Positions 27,030 to 34,656 of a stretch of DNA of 64,000 nt are shown here, piece by piece. Numbering within the stretch: the first letter of the stretch is position 1; each line of letters opens with the position of its first letter. The notes beneath the pieces were generated by a model. The model saw only the letters and a program-made list of their open reading frames with translations. It ran no database searches and was not told the origin of the DNA. The position numbers and the translations under genes are program-made. The stretch covers positions 256-64,255 of the forward strand of contig NZ_JAGLBG010000002.1 in NCBI RefSeq assembly GCF_018260405.1. The letters are read 5' to 3'. Source of the stretch: Deinococcus sp. GTDB lineage: Bacteria; Deinococcota; Deinococci; Deinococcales; Deinococcaceae.

Positions 27030-27152
27030 ACCCAGAGCCTATACCAGAGTCCGTATCAGTGGCCTGCACTGACCGGGGGCTACGGCTGTACCGGGGCGAA
27101 GTCTAGCGAGTGATTCATTTAAATCACCATACCGTAAGGGGGCTGTCCAGGC

Positions 27153-27236
27153 GTTCCTTTCAAAAAGAACAGGGGAGATCGGGGCGTTCTTTTCGTAAAG
27201 AACAGGCGATTCAAAAGTGTTCTTTTCGTAAAGAAC
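27153..27236. repeat. Three palindromes at exact 33-bp spacing
   Basis: GTTCCTTTCAAAAAGAAC (27153-27170) and two identical GTTCTTTTCGTAAAGAAC copies (27186-27203, 27219-27236) start exactly 33 bp apart. Each has GTTCTT/AAGAAC arms. They lie upstream of the HhH gene and downstream of the tolC terminator. They may be an operator array or the remnant of a tandem repeat. Confidence 0.7.
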
Positions 27237-27316
27237 GCAGAGGCCGATTCTACAATCTGCTTTCCAGAACGCAGTTTCCCCAGACTGGCGAGCACCGCTT
27301 TGGAGTGCGGCACCAC

Positions 27317-27343
27317 AAAAAAACCTCCCCAGCGTAGGGGAGG
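27317..27343 (-). terminator. Intrinsic terminator after the tolC pair
   Basis: On the minus strand the arms at 27343-27337 and 27330-27324 (GGGGAGG/CCTCCCC on the + strand) form a 7-bp GC stem with a 6-nt loop, followed by seven T's. It lies 178 bp after the 27521 stop, properly oriented for the two TolC-like genes. Confidence 0.8.
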
Positions 27344-27398
27344 GGCATCAGGCAGCGGGGGTTTGTACGGACTCCGGTTAAGTGGTGTGCAAAGACCC

Positions 27399-27440
27399 TT
27401 CAATTCGAGCAGACTCGTAAAGCTGCGCCGCAGAGCGAAG
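27399..27440 (-). repeat. Dispersed repeat family A
   Basis: The minus strand reads CTTCGCTCTGCGGCGCAGC, then TTTACGAGTCTGCTCGAATTGAA, a standard family A core, between the tolC stop and the terminator. Confidence 0.7.
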
Positions 27441-27520
27441 GACAGCAAACCAGAGTTCGGGCTTGGCGTTGGCCCTCCAGTGCCCTTGCAGCTTGTGAAC
27501 GGAACAGCCCGTAGGCCGGA

Positions 27521-28555
27521 TCAGTAACTGATGCCAGTCAGGTTCTGTCCGGCAGCTACCGACAGGGCAGCGAGGGCCGAAAGCACGTTGTCCTGGGCTT
27601 GTAGGCGGGCATACTGCGCCTGCTTCAGCGTCAGCTGGCTGCTTTGCAACTCGACGGCGCTGATCGTGCCGCTCTTCAGGCGGGCGGCGTCCTGGGTGTA
27701 CTGCTTTTGCGCGGCGGCTTCCTTGCTCTGGGTGACTTTCAGCAGCTCAGTGGTGTTCAGCGCCGACTGATAGGCCGACGACAGCGCCTGAGAGGTGTTC
27801 TGCTGGGCGGTGGTTACGTTGCGCTGAGCGTTCGCTAGGGCGGTCTGGGCCTGCTGCTTGGTCTGGGCGGGCGTAAAGTCGTTGTCGGTCAGCTTGACGT
27901 TCAGCTGCGCGACCGCCAGGGCATTGTTGACCGCAACGAGGGTGCTTAGGCGTGTACGCGCCGCCTGAAGGCTGCTCAGCGAGGTCGAGAGCTTAGGCAC
28001 GTTCGGCGCACCAGCCGCCCGCACCGGGCCACTCACGCCCATCTGAGTCGCCAGCTTGGAACTGGCTAGGTTCAGCTGTGCCTGGGCTGCCACTAGATTT
28101 TGCTGCCCTCCCGACAGCGAGTTCTGGGCAGTCTGAACGTCCAGATTGGTGGCGTTGCCCGTGCTCAGCTTGACCTTGGCAACCTGAAGAGCCTTGGTCA
28201 GCACCTGCACTTGCAAGGTTTGTAAATTGACATTTTCCTGCGCCTCAAGCACGTTGACGTAATCGGTGATGGTCGTTTGCAGGGTCGCCAACTGGGCCGC
28301 CCGCAACTGCGCCTGCGAGAGCGAAACGCCGTTGGTGGCGCTCAGTTTCTCGGTTACTAGCGAACTGGGGTCGGCCTGGGTGGCCTGCAAGACGCCCTGC
28401 GCCTGGTTCAGGTTGGCCTGGGCGGTCTTGACATCGGCGTTGATCGGCAGCGCGGCCTTGACAGCCCCGGTCAGCGAAGTGGTGGTGGCGGTCTGAGCAA
28501 AAGAAACCGCGCCTAGTAAAGCGGCGCCCAGCAGAAGTTGACGGATGGATTTCAT
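27521..28555 (-). CDS. TolC-family outer membrane protein (first of pair)
   Basis: The 344-residue product has a signal peptide (MKSIRQLLLGAALLGAVSFAQ) and long Ala/Gln/Leu-rich helices with repeating AQANLNQAQ, VQTAQNSL and ALANAQRNVTTAQQNTSQAL patterns, the coiled-coil make-up of TolC outer-membrane efflux channels. It is shorter than classical TolC (about 450-490). Its ATG overlaps the stop of the preceding tolC-like gene by 4 nt, so the two are co-translated and may form a mixed channel. No inner-membrane pump or adaptor is next to them. Confidence 0.75.
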   Translation of the reverse strand: MKSIRQLLLGAALLGAVSFAQTATTTSLTGAVKAALPINADVKTAQANLNQAQGVLQATQADPSSLVTEKLSATNGVSLSQAQLRAAQLATLQTTITDYVNVLEAQENVNLQTLQVQVLTKALQVAKVKLSTGNATNLDVQTAQNSLSGGQQNLVAAQAQLNLASSKLATQMGVSGPVRAAGAPNVPKLSTSLSSLQAARTRLSTLVAVNNALAVAQLNVKLTDNDFTPAQTKQQAQTALANAQRNVTTAQQNTSQALSSAYQSALNTTELLKVTQSKEAAAQKQYTQDAARLKSGTISAVELQSSQLTLKQAQYARLQAQDNVLSALAALSVAAGQNLTGISY

Positions 28556-30045
28556 GGTTGGCCTCCAGCGGCATTTTGAAGTTGAACTAGGGCGATCTGC
28601 GCGGCCACCCGGTCAGTCTGTAGAGTATTTTGAGCCGAAACGAGGGCCAGCTGCGCCTGATTGACATCGTCCTGAGTCGCCAACCCAGCCTCCAGGCGGC
28701 TCTGCGCGGTTCCCAGAGCGGTTTGCGCGACCTGCACCTGGGTCTGCTGGGCCTGCAAAGCCAGCAGCGCGTTCCGGTAAGTGTTGTATCTGGTTCGCAC
28801 GTCCAGTTCCACGTTTTGCTGCGCCACACTTAGCGACAGTTGGTACTGGGTCACGTTGGCGCGGTAGGCGGCCAACTGCGCTCTAAGGGCGGGCGAGTAG
28901 ACCACGTAGCTGCCGTTCACGCTGGCGGTCAGGTGGTTAGAGTTGCTGCTGGCACTGTCGCCCCAGGGCACGGTGTAGCTGCCGTTCATGGTGCCTTTTT
29001 GTAGGTCGAGGCTCGCCCCGATGCCAGTCGAAGCCGTGGGGCCGTAGTTGACCCCGGCGGTCAACGAGGGCAGGGTGTTATTGCGCTGCGCCTGCTCTAG
29101 CTGGTCCTGCGCGTCACCGAGCTGCTTGCGGGCGTACATCACCTCGCTGCGGGTCGCCCGGGCACGGCTTACTAGCGCCTCAACCTCCGGATTGCCGAAG
29201 CTGGTCGGCGCGACCGAAACGAAGTTGTAGCCGCTCATATCGCGTCCCAGTGCTGCGCCCAGGCTCAGGTGGGCCGTCTGAAAAGCCCCCTGGGCCTGGG
29301 CCAGCTGCGCCTGAGCAGTCTGAAGGTTTGCCTGGGCGCTCAGGACACTCTCGGCGGTGGCGTTCTGAAGGTTCTGCTGCGTCTGGGCCACGCTCAGCGC
29401 CCGCTGCCGCAGGGCCACGGTCTGCTGGGCCAAGTTGACGGCCTGCTGCGCCGAAACAGCGTTGTAGTACTGCTGAATAACGTTCAGGCGGCCATTGTGC
29501 TCGGCGTCGGCCAGGTACGCCTCGGCCAGCGAAAGGTTGCGCTGGGCGCTACGCAGGGTGTACTGGTTGGTGCTCCAGGGCAAAATACCCAGGCTCACGT
29601 CTACCCCGGCCACGCCGCCCAGGGTGCTCGGAGCCGTGACGTTGGCTCCGGTAGTGGGTGCCTTGGTGGTGTAACTGGCGCTGTAGCCCCCGTTGCCTAC
29701 CACACTTACGGTCAGGCCCAGGGCGGTGCGGGCCGCGTTCAGGTTGGCCTGCGCCGCCTCGACGCTCAGGCGCGCCTGCGTGACTGACGGGGCCTGACTC
29801 AGTTGCAGCAGGGCCGCTTCGAGGGTCAGGTCTTGGGACGGCGCGGGGGAGGGAGTAGGAGAGACCGGGGCGGCGGTTGGAACCGTAACAGGCGGGGCCG
29901 CGACAGATGGTGCAGGAACGACTGGAAGAGTGGCGGCTGGTGGAGTATCTGCCGTCTGCACTGTTGTCTGGGCGGCAGCCACACCCGACAGCAGTGCAGC
30001 GCTGAGCAAAACGGCTTTGGGAAGAAGCAGCGCGGGTCTGGGCAT
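28552..30045 (-). CDS. TolC-family outer membrane protein (second of pair)
   Basis: The product of about 497 residues begins with a signal peptide (MPRPALLLPKAVLLSAALLSG), a Pro/Thr/Val-rich periplasmic linker, then two TolC-like repeats of long helices with alternating amphipathic strands (VVGNGGYSASYTT, TASVNGSYVVYSP). I chose ATG at 30045, just after GGAGAGG; a longer start at 30129 puts charged residues before the signal peptide. It is the promoter-proximal gene of the pair. Likely an efflux or secretion channel of a diderm-like envelope; partner genes lie elsewhere. Confidence 0.75.
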   Translation of the reverse strand: MPRPALLLPKAVLLSAALLSGVAAAQTTVQTADTPPAATLPVVPAPSVAAPPVTVPTAAPVSPTPSPAPSQDLTLEAALLQLSQAPSVTQARLSVEAAQANLNAARTALGLTVSVVGNGGYSASYTTKAPTTGANVTAPSTLGGVAGVDVSLGILPWSTNQYTLRSAQRNLSLAEAYLADAEHNGRLNVIQQYYNAVSAQQAVNLAQQTVALRQRALSVAQTQQNLQNATAESVLSAQANLQTAQAQLAQAQGAFQTAHLSLGAALGRDMSGYNFVSVAPTSFGNPEVEALVSRARATRSEVMYARKQLGDAQDQLEQAQRNNTLPSLTAGVNYGPTASTGIGASLDLQKGTMNGSYTVPWGDSASSNSNHLTASVNGSYVVYSPALRAQLAAYRANVTQYQLSLSVAQQNVELDVRTRYNTYRNALLALQAQQTQVQVAQTALGTAQSRLEAGLATQDDVNQAQLALVSAQNTLQTDRVAAQIALVQLQNAAGGQP

Positions 30046-30199
30046 CCTCTCCAGTCTGACAGGATGTCCCGAAGCCTGTTCGCAGCTTCTGCGAAAATTC
30101 TTCGAATGGATTTTTTTGCCGTTTAGCATGTCAAAAGTCTAACAAATGCTGTCTGAGGAGCCTGATGCCGGGCCTTCGCACAGCCTTCACGTGCGTCTG

Positions 30200-30471
30200 T
30201 CCAATAGCTCGCGGTTACACTTGCAGCTATCCGGCTTGGAAATTAGTGTGGACAGGCGGCCCACGCCCAGAGCACACGGGACGGTGCTGGACGTAGACGC
30301 CGACGGTTCCGGCATCCCGGAGGGCAGCTAAGCCGTCTCGACGAAAGCCGGGCACGCGACACCGGGGGCAGCGGCCTGGGGCTGGCGACTGTGCGGGTGC
30401 CCCCCGCTTCAGCGTGGTTCTTCCGGTGCAGCCCGCAGCGTGGTCTATCTCCAGGCGTTTTAGCTGTATAG
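30200..30471 (+). pseudogene. Remnant of a histidine-kinase ATPase domain
   Basis: One frame reads GTVLDVDADGSGIPEG (the G1-box region of HATPase_c) and stops at 30330. Another frame continues LSRLDESRARDTGGSGLGLATVRV, a good match to the RVDESRSRDTGGSGLGLAIV block, and runs to TAG at 30469-30471. The usual IFERFYR segment between these blocks is missing, so there is a small deletion plus frameshift. The N-terminal sensor and dimerisation domains are gone. It is a relic with no expected activity. Confidence 0.65.
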
Positions 30472-30543
30472 GACGAACCAGAGTCCCGCGAACGGCGTGT
30501 ATGATGCAGCGCGACGATCACGTTGCTGATCAGGAGACCCCCC

Positions 30544-31692
30544 ATGAACCTAAAAGCCACCGCTCTTTCCCTTATGTCTGCCGGGCTGCTCGGCAGTGCC
30601 CAGGCCGCCACCTCTGTCAAGATTGCCACCATCAGCCCTTTGTCGGGGCCAGTCAGTAATATGGGCCTTCAGCTCAAGAACGGCACGCAGCTGGCCGTCA
30701 ACGAGATGAGGCCCGCGTTTGCCAGGGCGGGCATGACCCTGAACCTGGTGGCCTACGACGATCAGGCCGACCCCGGCACCGGCACCGCCGCCGCCCGCCG
30801 CATCGTGGCCGATAAGACCGTACTGGGCGTGGTCGGGCCACTGACCAGCGGCGTGGCGATTCCGGGCAGCGCCGTCCTGGCCCCCAGCCATGTGGTCGCC
30901 GTGACGCCGACGGCCACCAGCGACAAGGTGACCGGGCGCGGCCTCGCTAACATGAACCGCGTCTGCGCCCGTGACGACGCGCAGGGTTCGGCGGGCGGCA
31001 GCTATCTGGTCAAGACCCTTAAGGCCAAAAAAATATACGTGCTGAACGACAAGACTCCCTACGGCCAGGGCCTCGCCGATCAGGCCGAGAAGGCCATGAA
31101 GACGGCTGGAGCAAGCATCGTGCAGAGTGAAGGCATCGACGCCCAGGACCGCGACTTCACGGCGATCATCACCAAGATTCAGGCCCTCAAGCCCGACGCC
31201 GTGTACTTCGGCGGCATGTACGGCCAGATTGGCCCCTTCGCCAAGCAGTTGCGCGACAAGGGCGTGACCATTCCGCTGTTCAGCGGCGACGGCCTCGACA
31301 GCCCCGATCTGGCTAAACTGGCGGGCACTGGCGCGACCAACATCTATTTCACGACCACCGCGCCCGATACCCAAATCGTACCTGCCGCCAGGGCCGAGGC
31401 TAGCAGTTTCAAGAAGACTTTCGGCACCGAGATTCAGGGCTTCGGCATCCTGTCCTACGACGCGGCCAAGGTGATCTTGCAAGGTATCCTGAACGCGGCC
31501 AAGGCCAACGGCAATAAGGTCCCCAGCCGCGCTCAAGTCGAAGCGGCGGTGCGCGGCGGCAAGTTCAAGGGACTGACCGGCGATATCGATTTCGACAGCA
31601 AGGGCGACCGCGTCAGCGCCAAGATGTACGTCGTGACCCTCAAGAACGGCCAACGCAGCAGCGCCGGAGTGATCGACATTCAGCGTAAATAG
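30544..31692 (+). CDS. Branched-chain amino-acid-type ABC substrate-binding protein
   Basis: This 382-residue periplasmic-type protein has a signal peptide (MNLKATALSLMSAGLLGSAQAA) and the LivJ/LivK fold: VKIATISPLSGPVSNMGLQLKNG, VVGPLTSGVAIPGSAVLAPS, TPTATSDKVT, IYVLNDKTPYGQGLADQ and SYDAAKVILQGI. It would bind a branched-chain or related amino acid for an ABC importer; no permease or ATPase genes are adjacent. ATG at 30544 follows AGGAG. Its stop TAG (31690-31692) is the first three bases of a MITE, so the insertion fixed or truncated the C-terminus; the protein still ends at a family-typical length. Confidence 0.88.
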   Translation: MNLKATALSLMSAGLLGSAQAATSVKIATISPLSGPVSNMGLQLKNGTQLAVNEMRPAFARAGMTLNLVAYDDQADPGTGTAAARRIVADKTVLGVVGPLTSGVAIPGSAVLAPSHVVAVTPTATSDKVTGRGLANMNRVCARDDAQGSAGGSYLVKTLKAKKIYVLNDKTPYGQGLADQAEKAMKTAGASIVQSEGIDAQDRDFTAIITKIQALKPDAVYFGGMYGQIGPFAKQLRDKGVTIPLFSGDGLDSPDLAKLAGTGATNIYFTTTAPDTQIVPAARAEASSFKKTFGTEIQGFGILSYDAAKVILQGILNAAKANGNKVPSRAQVEAAVRGGKFKGLTGDIDFDSKGDRVSAKMYVVTLKNGQRSSAGVIDIQRK

Positions 31693-31828
31693 AGCAGTTC
31701 TCCGAATGATGGGCATGTCGGAACAACACCGCCGCCCCCTTCATGCTATGTCCTGCTCTTTCTTGTTCACTCGTTCCACTCGGCAAAAAGATGGTCAAAA
31801 GAGCACTATCTTTTTCCACAATGCTCTA
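31690..31828 (-). repeat. MITE family 1, full-length copy forming a stop codon
   Basis: The 139-bp element runs from TAGAGCAGTTCTCC to CAATGCTCTA. The first three bases are the stop codon of the binding-protein gene. Flanking TA dinucleotides at both ends fit a TA target duplication. Confidence 0.88.
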
Positions 31829-31863
31829 AGTCAGGCGTTCGGATCAACCTGAAATTAAAACTG

Positions 31864-31898
31864 AACCGGAGGCCACTCAAGCGGGGTGGCCTCCGGTT
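31864..31898. terminator. Strong 13-bp stem hairpin
   Basis: AACCGGAGGCCAC and GTGGCCTCCGGTT pair perfectly around a 9-nt loop, followed by TTGTATT on the + strand. It probably terminates transcription of the binding-protein gene, now separated from it by the MITE. Confidence 0.8.
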
Positions 31899-31978
31899 TG
31901 TATTCCCCCACTATGGACTCGCAGAGTTGTCCGGCAGAGATGCATCTGGCGCTTTTGTCAGTGTGCCTTTGCAAGTGT

Positions 31979-32083
31979 GCCGCAATTGAGCGCAGTCCAT
32001 ATACCTGGCCCCGAATTGAATGAGACAATTTATAAAAACCGTTCAATCTGAGCGGACTCGTAGGGCTGGGCCGCAAAGCGAGT
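31979..32083. repeat. Family D motif and family A repeat
   Basis: AATTGAGCGCAGTCCATATA lies at about 31985-32004, and an inverted family A core (AGCGGACTCGTAGGGCTGGG) at 32041-32083, just downstream of the TolA-like gene. No gene is present. Confidence 0.6.
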
Positions 32084-32117
32084 GGCCTCTACCATTCTGC
32101 GGCCCGTGTTCAGTGCT

Positions 32118-33017
32118 TTAAGGAGTGCTGGTGGGCGCGGGCAAACTCACATCGGAGGCGGGCGTTTCGGGCACCACCTCGGGCGGCGCAGCTGTAGAAG
32201 TGTTCTCAGGGGGCGCTGCGGGCAAGGCGGAACTGCTGCCTGGAACCGCCGCATTGTCTGCCGGAGAACCGGTCTGCGTAGACACGGGGGCTGAACTGGT
32301 TTCCGGCGGCGTTACGGGAGTGGGCGGTGCAATGCGGCTAGTCCGGGAAGGCTGGGCAGTGACGCCCGGCGGCGGTTCGCTGAGCGGTGCTGCCTGGCCG
32401 CCGGTGTCTTCGCTACTGGTGTCCTGGCTACTGGTCTGCTGGACCCCGCCCTGATCCTGCTGCTGCCGGGCCTGCTCTTCGGCTTGTTGTTGCGCCTGTT
32501 GCTGGGCTTGCTGCTCGGCCTGCTGTTGCTGGGCAAGGGCAATAGCGCGGGCCTGGGCTTCTTGCTGTAGCCGGGCTTGCCGCTCTGCTTCCCGGCGGGC
32601 TTCCTCGCGCAGGGCGGCCTGCCGCTCGGCCTCCCGCCTGGCCGCCAGCGCCTTTTCGTAGGCTACGCGGGCTGCGGCACGCTGCTGCTCGACCTTGGCC
32701 CAGGGCGTGATCTCGGTGTTGACGCTGTTGTGGGGTTGCGGCTCGGCCACCCGCGACGTAGGCACCCCGCTGACCTTGTCACCCGCCGCACTAACCGTGA
32801 CTGGCGCAACCGTGCCCGGCGAGCGCCGAATGGTCGTGGCCGGATCGACGGGCACGGGTTTAGGCGGCTGAACCACCTTCCACAAGATTCCTAGACTGCC
32901 CAGGAACAGCGCCGCACTCAGGCTGCCCCAGAGCATCAGGTTAGGCTTTGAATGCACAGGGGAAGGGGCCGCCTGTTGCGTTGGCCCCGTTTGTCCTATG
33001 TCAGCTGGCTGCTCCAC
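32118..33017 (-). CDS. TolA-like membrane-anchored coiled-coil protein, unknown function
   Basis: I do not recognise a specific family. The 299-residue product has one membrane segment (LMLWGSLSAALFLGSLGILW, about residues 27-46) with a short N-terminal cytoplasmic part. A charged Ala/Glu/Arg/Gln coiled coil follows (AARREAERQAALREEARREAERQ..., about 110-190, with AQQQAQQQAE runs), then a Pro/Ser/Thr-rich tail. This is the architecture of TolA/TonB-type periplasm-spanning proteins, but no C-terminal TolA/TonB domain is visible. It may brace the envelope. The low-complexity tract could also be repeat-driven. Confidence 0.6.
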   Translation of the reverse strand: MEQPADIGQTGPTQQAAPSPVHSKPNLMLWGSLSAALFLGSLGILWKVVQPPKPVPVDPATTIRRSPGTVAPVTVSAAGDKVSGVPTSRVAEPQPHNSVNTEITPWAKVEQQRAAARVAYEKALAARREAERQAALREEARREAERQARLQQEAQARAIALAQQQQAEQQAQQQAQQQAEEQARQQQDQGGVQQTSSQDTSSEDTGGQAAPLSEPPPGVTAQPSRTSRIAPPTPVTPPETSSAPVSTQTGSPADNAAVPGSSSALPAAPPENTSTAAPPEVVPETPASDVSLPAPTSTP

Positions 33018-33496
33018 CGAAAAACACCTCCCAGGTGCCGACCTATCATATGCAGCCCCCTGCCAGAACAGATGAGCCGGGCCACACTATGTACACTGAA
33101 GGTAATCTTTACATTAACCGGGCGAAACGGAAGTCTTCAGAAGTAGAGCAGTTCTCCGAATGATGGGCAGCACCCTCTTTTTGCAAAATGCTCTAAGTGG
33201 CTCCTGGCTACAGGTATGCGCACGGGCGGTTGATTCGGCTCAAGCCCGAAGCACACCGAGCGGACGTGAGAAGGAACAACAGACGGACTGGGCGGTGTGA
33301 AGCCGCAGGCGGCGGCCTTCCCGACTGTGGCAGAGTGGTGCGGCAGTCCGTCTTACAGGGGTCCGGGAAAAGCGCCCCAATCCACTCCACTTCCGCCCAA
33401 AGCTCCTTTTGGCGACTCGCTCTGCTTCGCAACTTTGTAAGTCCGCTCGGGGCAATGATGCCCTCACCACCTTAGCTGCACCGGCTGAAGCGAACC
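33018..33496. other. Repeat-filled spacer
   Basis: Apart from the short MITE at 33144-33195, this 479-bp spacer holds a family A copy at about 33375-33452 (CCACTCCACTTCCGCCCA... then CTCTGCTTCGCAACTTTGTAAG) and a long-range inverted repeat AGACGGACTG/CAGTCCGTCT (about 33281-33290 and 33344-33353). No coding gene is evident. Confidence 0.5.
33144..33195 (-). repeat. MITE family 1, internally deleted 52-bp copy
   Basis: Both ends are kept (TAGAGCAGTTCTCCGAATGA at the left, TTTTTGCAAAATGCTCTA at the right) but the central ~87 bp is deleted. TA dinucleotides flank it as in full copies. Confidence 0.85.
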
Positions 33497-34174
33497 TTAA
33501 CGCTCAGGCGAGGCGAGCGGCTTGGCCAGCACCAGATGCACCGTCCCGTGTCCCAGCCAAGGTTTCCAAAAAGCGCTACGCCGGGAAGCGATCAGGATAA
33601 ACCCCTGTTTGGCGTACACCTTCAGGGCGACCTGATTTTCCAGCGTGGTTGACAGCTGTACGCCGCGCACGCCCAGCGCGTTCAGGCGCTCCAGGTAGCG
33701 TTCCAGCAGCGGGCGGCTCAGGCCAAAGCCCCGCGCTTCAGCAAGCAGGTTCAGGTGCAGGTGAGCTGGAAACACGTTCCAGTCGCCATGCGGCGAGGAA
33801 AGCAGCTGACCGCGTACAAAATAGGGGAGCGCGGGCCAGGGACGCCGGTAGCGCCCGGTCAGCAGACCCGGCAGCACGACGCCGAACACCACGCCCAGCA
33901 CTGCCCGGGTGTAGACCGCCTGGTCAGGAGCGCCCAGAATGTAGCCCTCGACCTGTCCCCGGCGCTCGGCCACGAAGGCGACCCGGCCCGCGCCCGCAAA
34001 GTAGGGCCGCACCCATAGGTCGGCAAACAGCCGCTGATCCGGAAAATACCGCGCGGCACTCTCACCGAAAAACCCTGTCTGATACGCCACTTCCCCGATG
34101 GGCTGCTCGTCGGCGGGGGTGGCCTCCCGAATGGTGAATTCGGCGGCGTCAGGCAGCCCGTCAGGGGCCGACAT
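33497..34174 (-). CDS. GNAT-family N-acetyltransferase
   Basis: The 225-residue protein has a GNAT fold: EFTIREATPADEQPIGEVAYQTGF at the N-terminus, FVAERRGQVEGYILGAPD in the core, AHLHLNLLAEARGFGLSRPLLERYLE as the acetyl-CoA loop region (a divergent Q/RxxGxG/A) and VQLSTTLENQVALKVYAKQGF at the end. The acceptor is unknown. Its start codon overlaps the stop of the MerR gene by one base, so it belongs to the QOR-MerR-GNAT unit. Confidence 0.8.
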   Translation of the reverse strand: MSAPDGLPDAAEFTIREATPADEQPIGEVAYQTGFFGESAARYFPDQRLFADLWVRPYFAGAGRVAFVAERRGQVEGYILGAPDQAVYTRAVLGVVFGVVLPGLLTGRYRRPWPALPYFVRGQLLSSPHGDWNVFPAHLHLNLLAEARGFGLSRPLLERYLERLNALGVRGVQLSTTLENQVALKVYAKQGFILIASRRSAFWKPWLGHGTVHLVLAKPLASPER

Positions 34175-34656
34175 CAGCCGTCTGTCCCGAACGGCCTTTC
34201 CGGCAGTTCCCCGCCCGTAAAACGCTTGGTCAGCCAGCGGTCAAAGCGGGCCATGTTGTCGGCCTGACGCTGGTACGCCCCATTGATGGCCCGTAGCCGT
34301 AGGTGCAGTCGCCGCAACTGCTCGTCGCTTAGGGGCACGTCCCCGCGCTGCCAGTCGCGGCGGTAGTAACCCGCGATGTCGTGGGTGGCGCGGCGCAGCA
34401 CTACCATATCGCGGGCTTCCTCCAGGGTCATGCCCAGCGCCCGAAGGTCGATCAGGTCGCGCAGCAGCCGCAGCGAGTAAGGCCCGTACAGCGATCTCCC
34501 CGAGGCCGTTACCTGGTCGGGGGTCAGCAGCCCCAGTTCGGCGTAGTGCATAACGGTGCGGCGCGTGACCCCGGCTTCACGGGCCAGTTCCGCCGTCGTG
34601 AAAAAGCGGATGTCCGGACTGGCCCCGGACTTCAGTGCTAGGGGCTGAACACTCAC
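34174..34656 (-). CDS. MerR-family transcriptional regulator
   Basis: The 160-residue product has the MerR winged helix at residues 17-60 (FFTTAELAREAGVTRRTVMHYAELGLLTP...YGPYSLRLLRDLIDLRALGMTLEEARDM). A C-terminal helical region follows without metal-binding cysteines, so a drug or metabolite ligand is more likely than a metal. It overlaps the quinone oxidoreductase gene by 4 nt upstream and the acetyltransferase downstream, and may regulate that unit and the divergent acyl-CoA dehydrogenase. Confidence 0.85.
   Translation of the reverse strand: MSVQPLALKSGASPDIRFFTTAELAREAGVTRRTVMHYAELGLLTPDQVTASGRSLYGPYSLRLLRDLIDLRALGMTLEEARDMVVLRRATHDIAGYYRRDWQRGDVPLSDEQLRRLHLRLRAINGAYQRQADNMARFDRWLTKRFTGGELPERPFGTDG

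Noticed and set aside
27153..27236. Short CRISPR-like array
   Set aside because: Only three units, and the repeats are palindromes spaced by 15 bp of related sequence; no cas genes are present.
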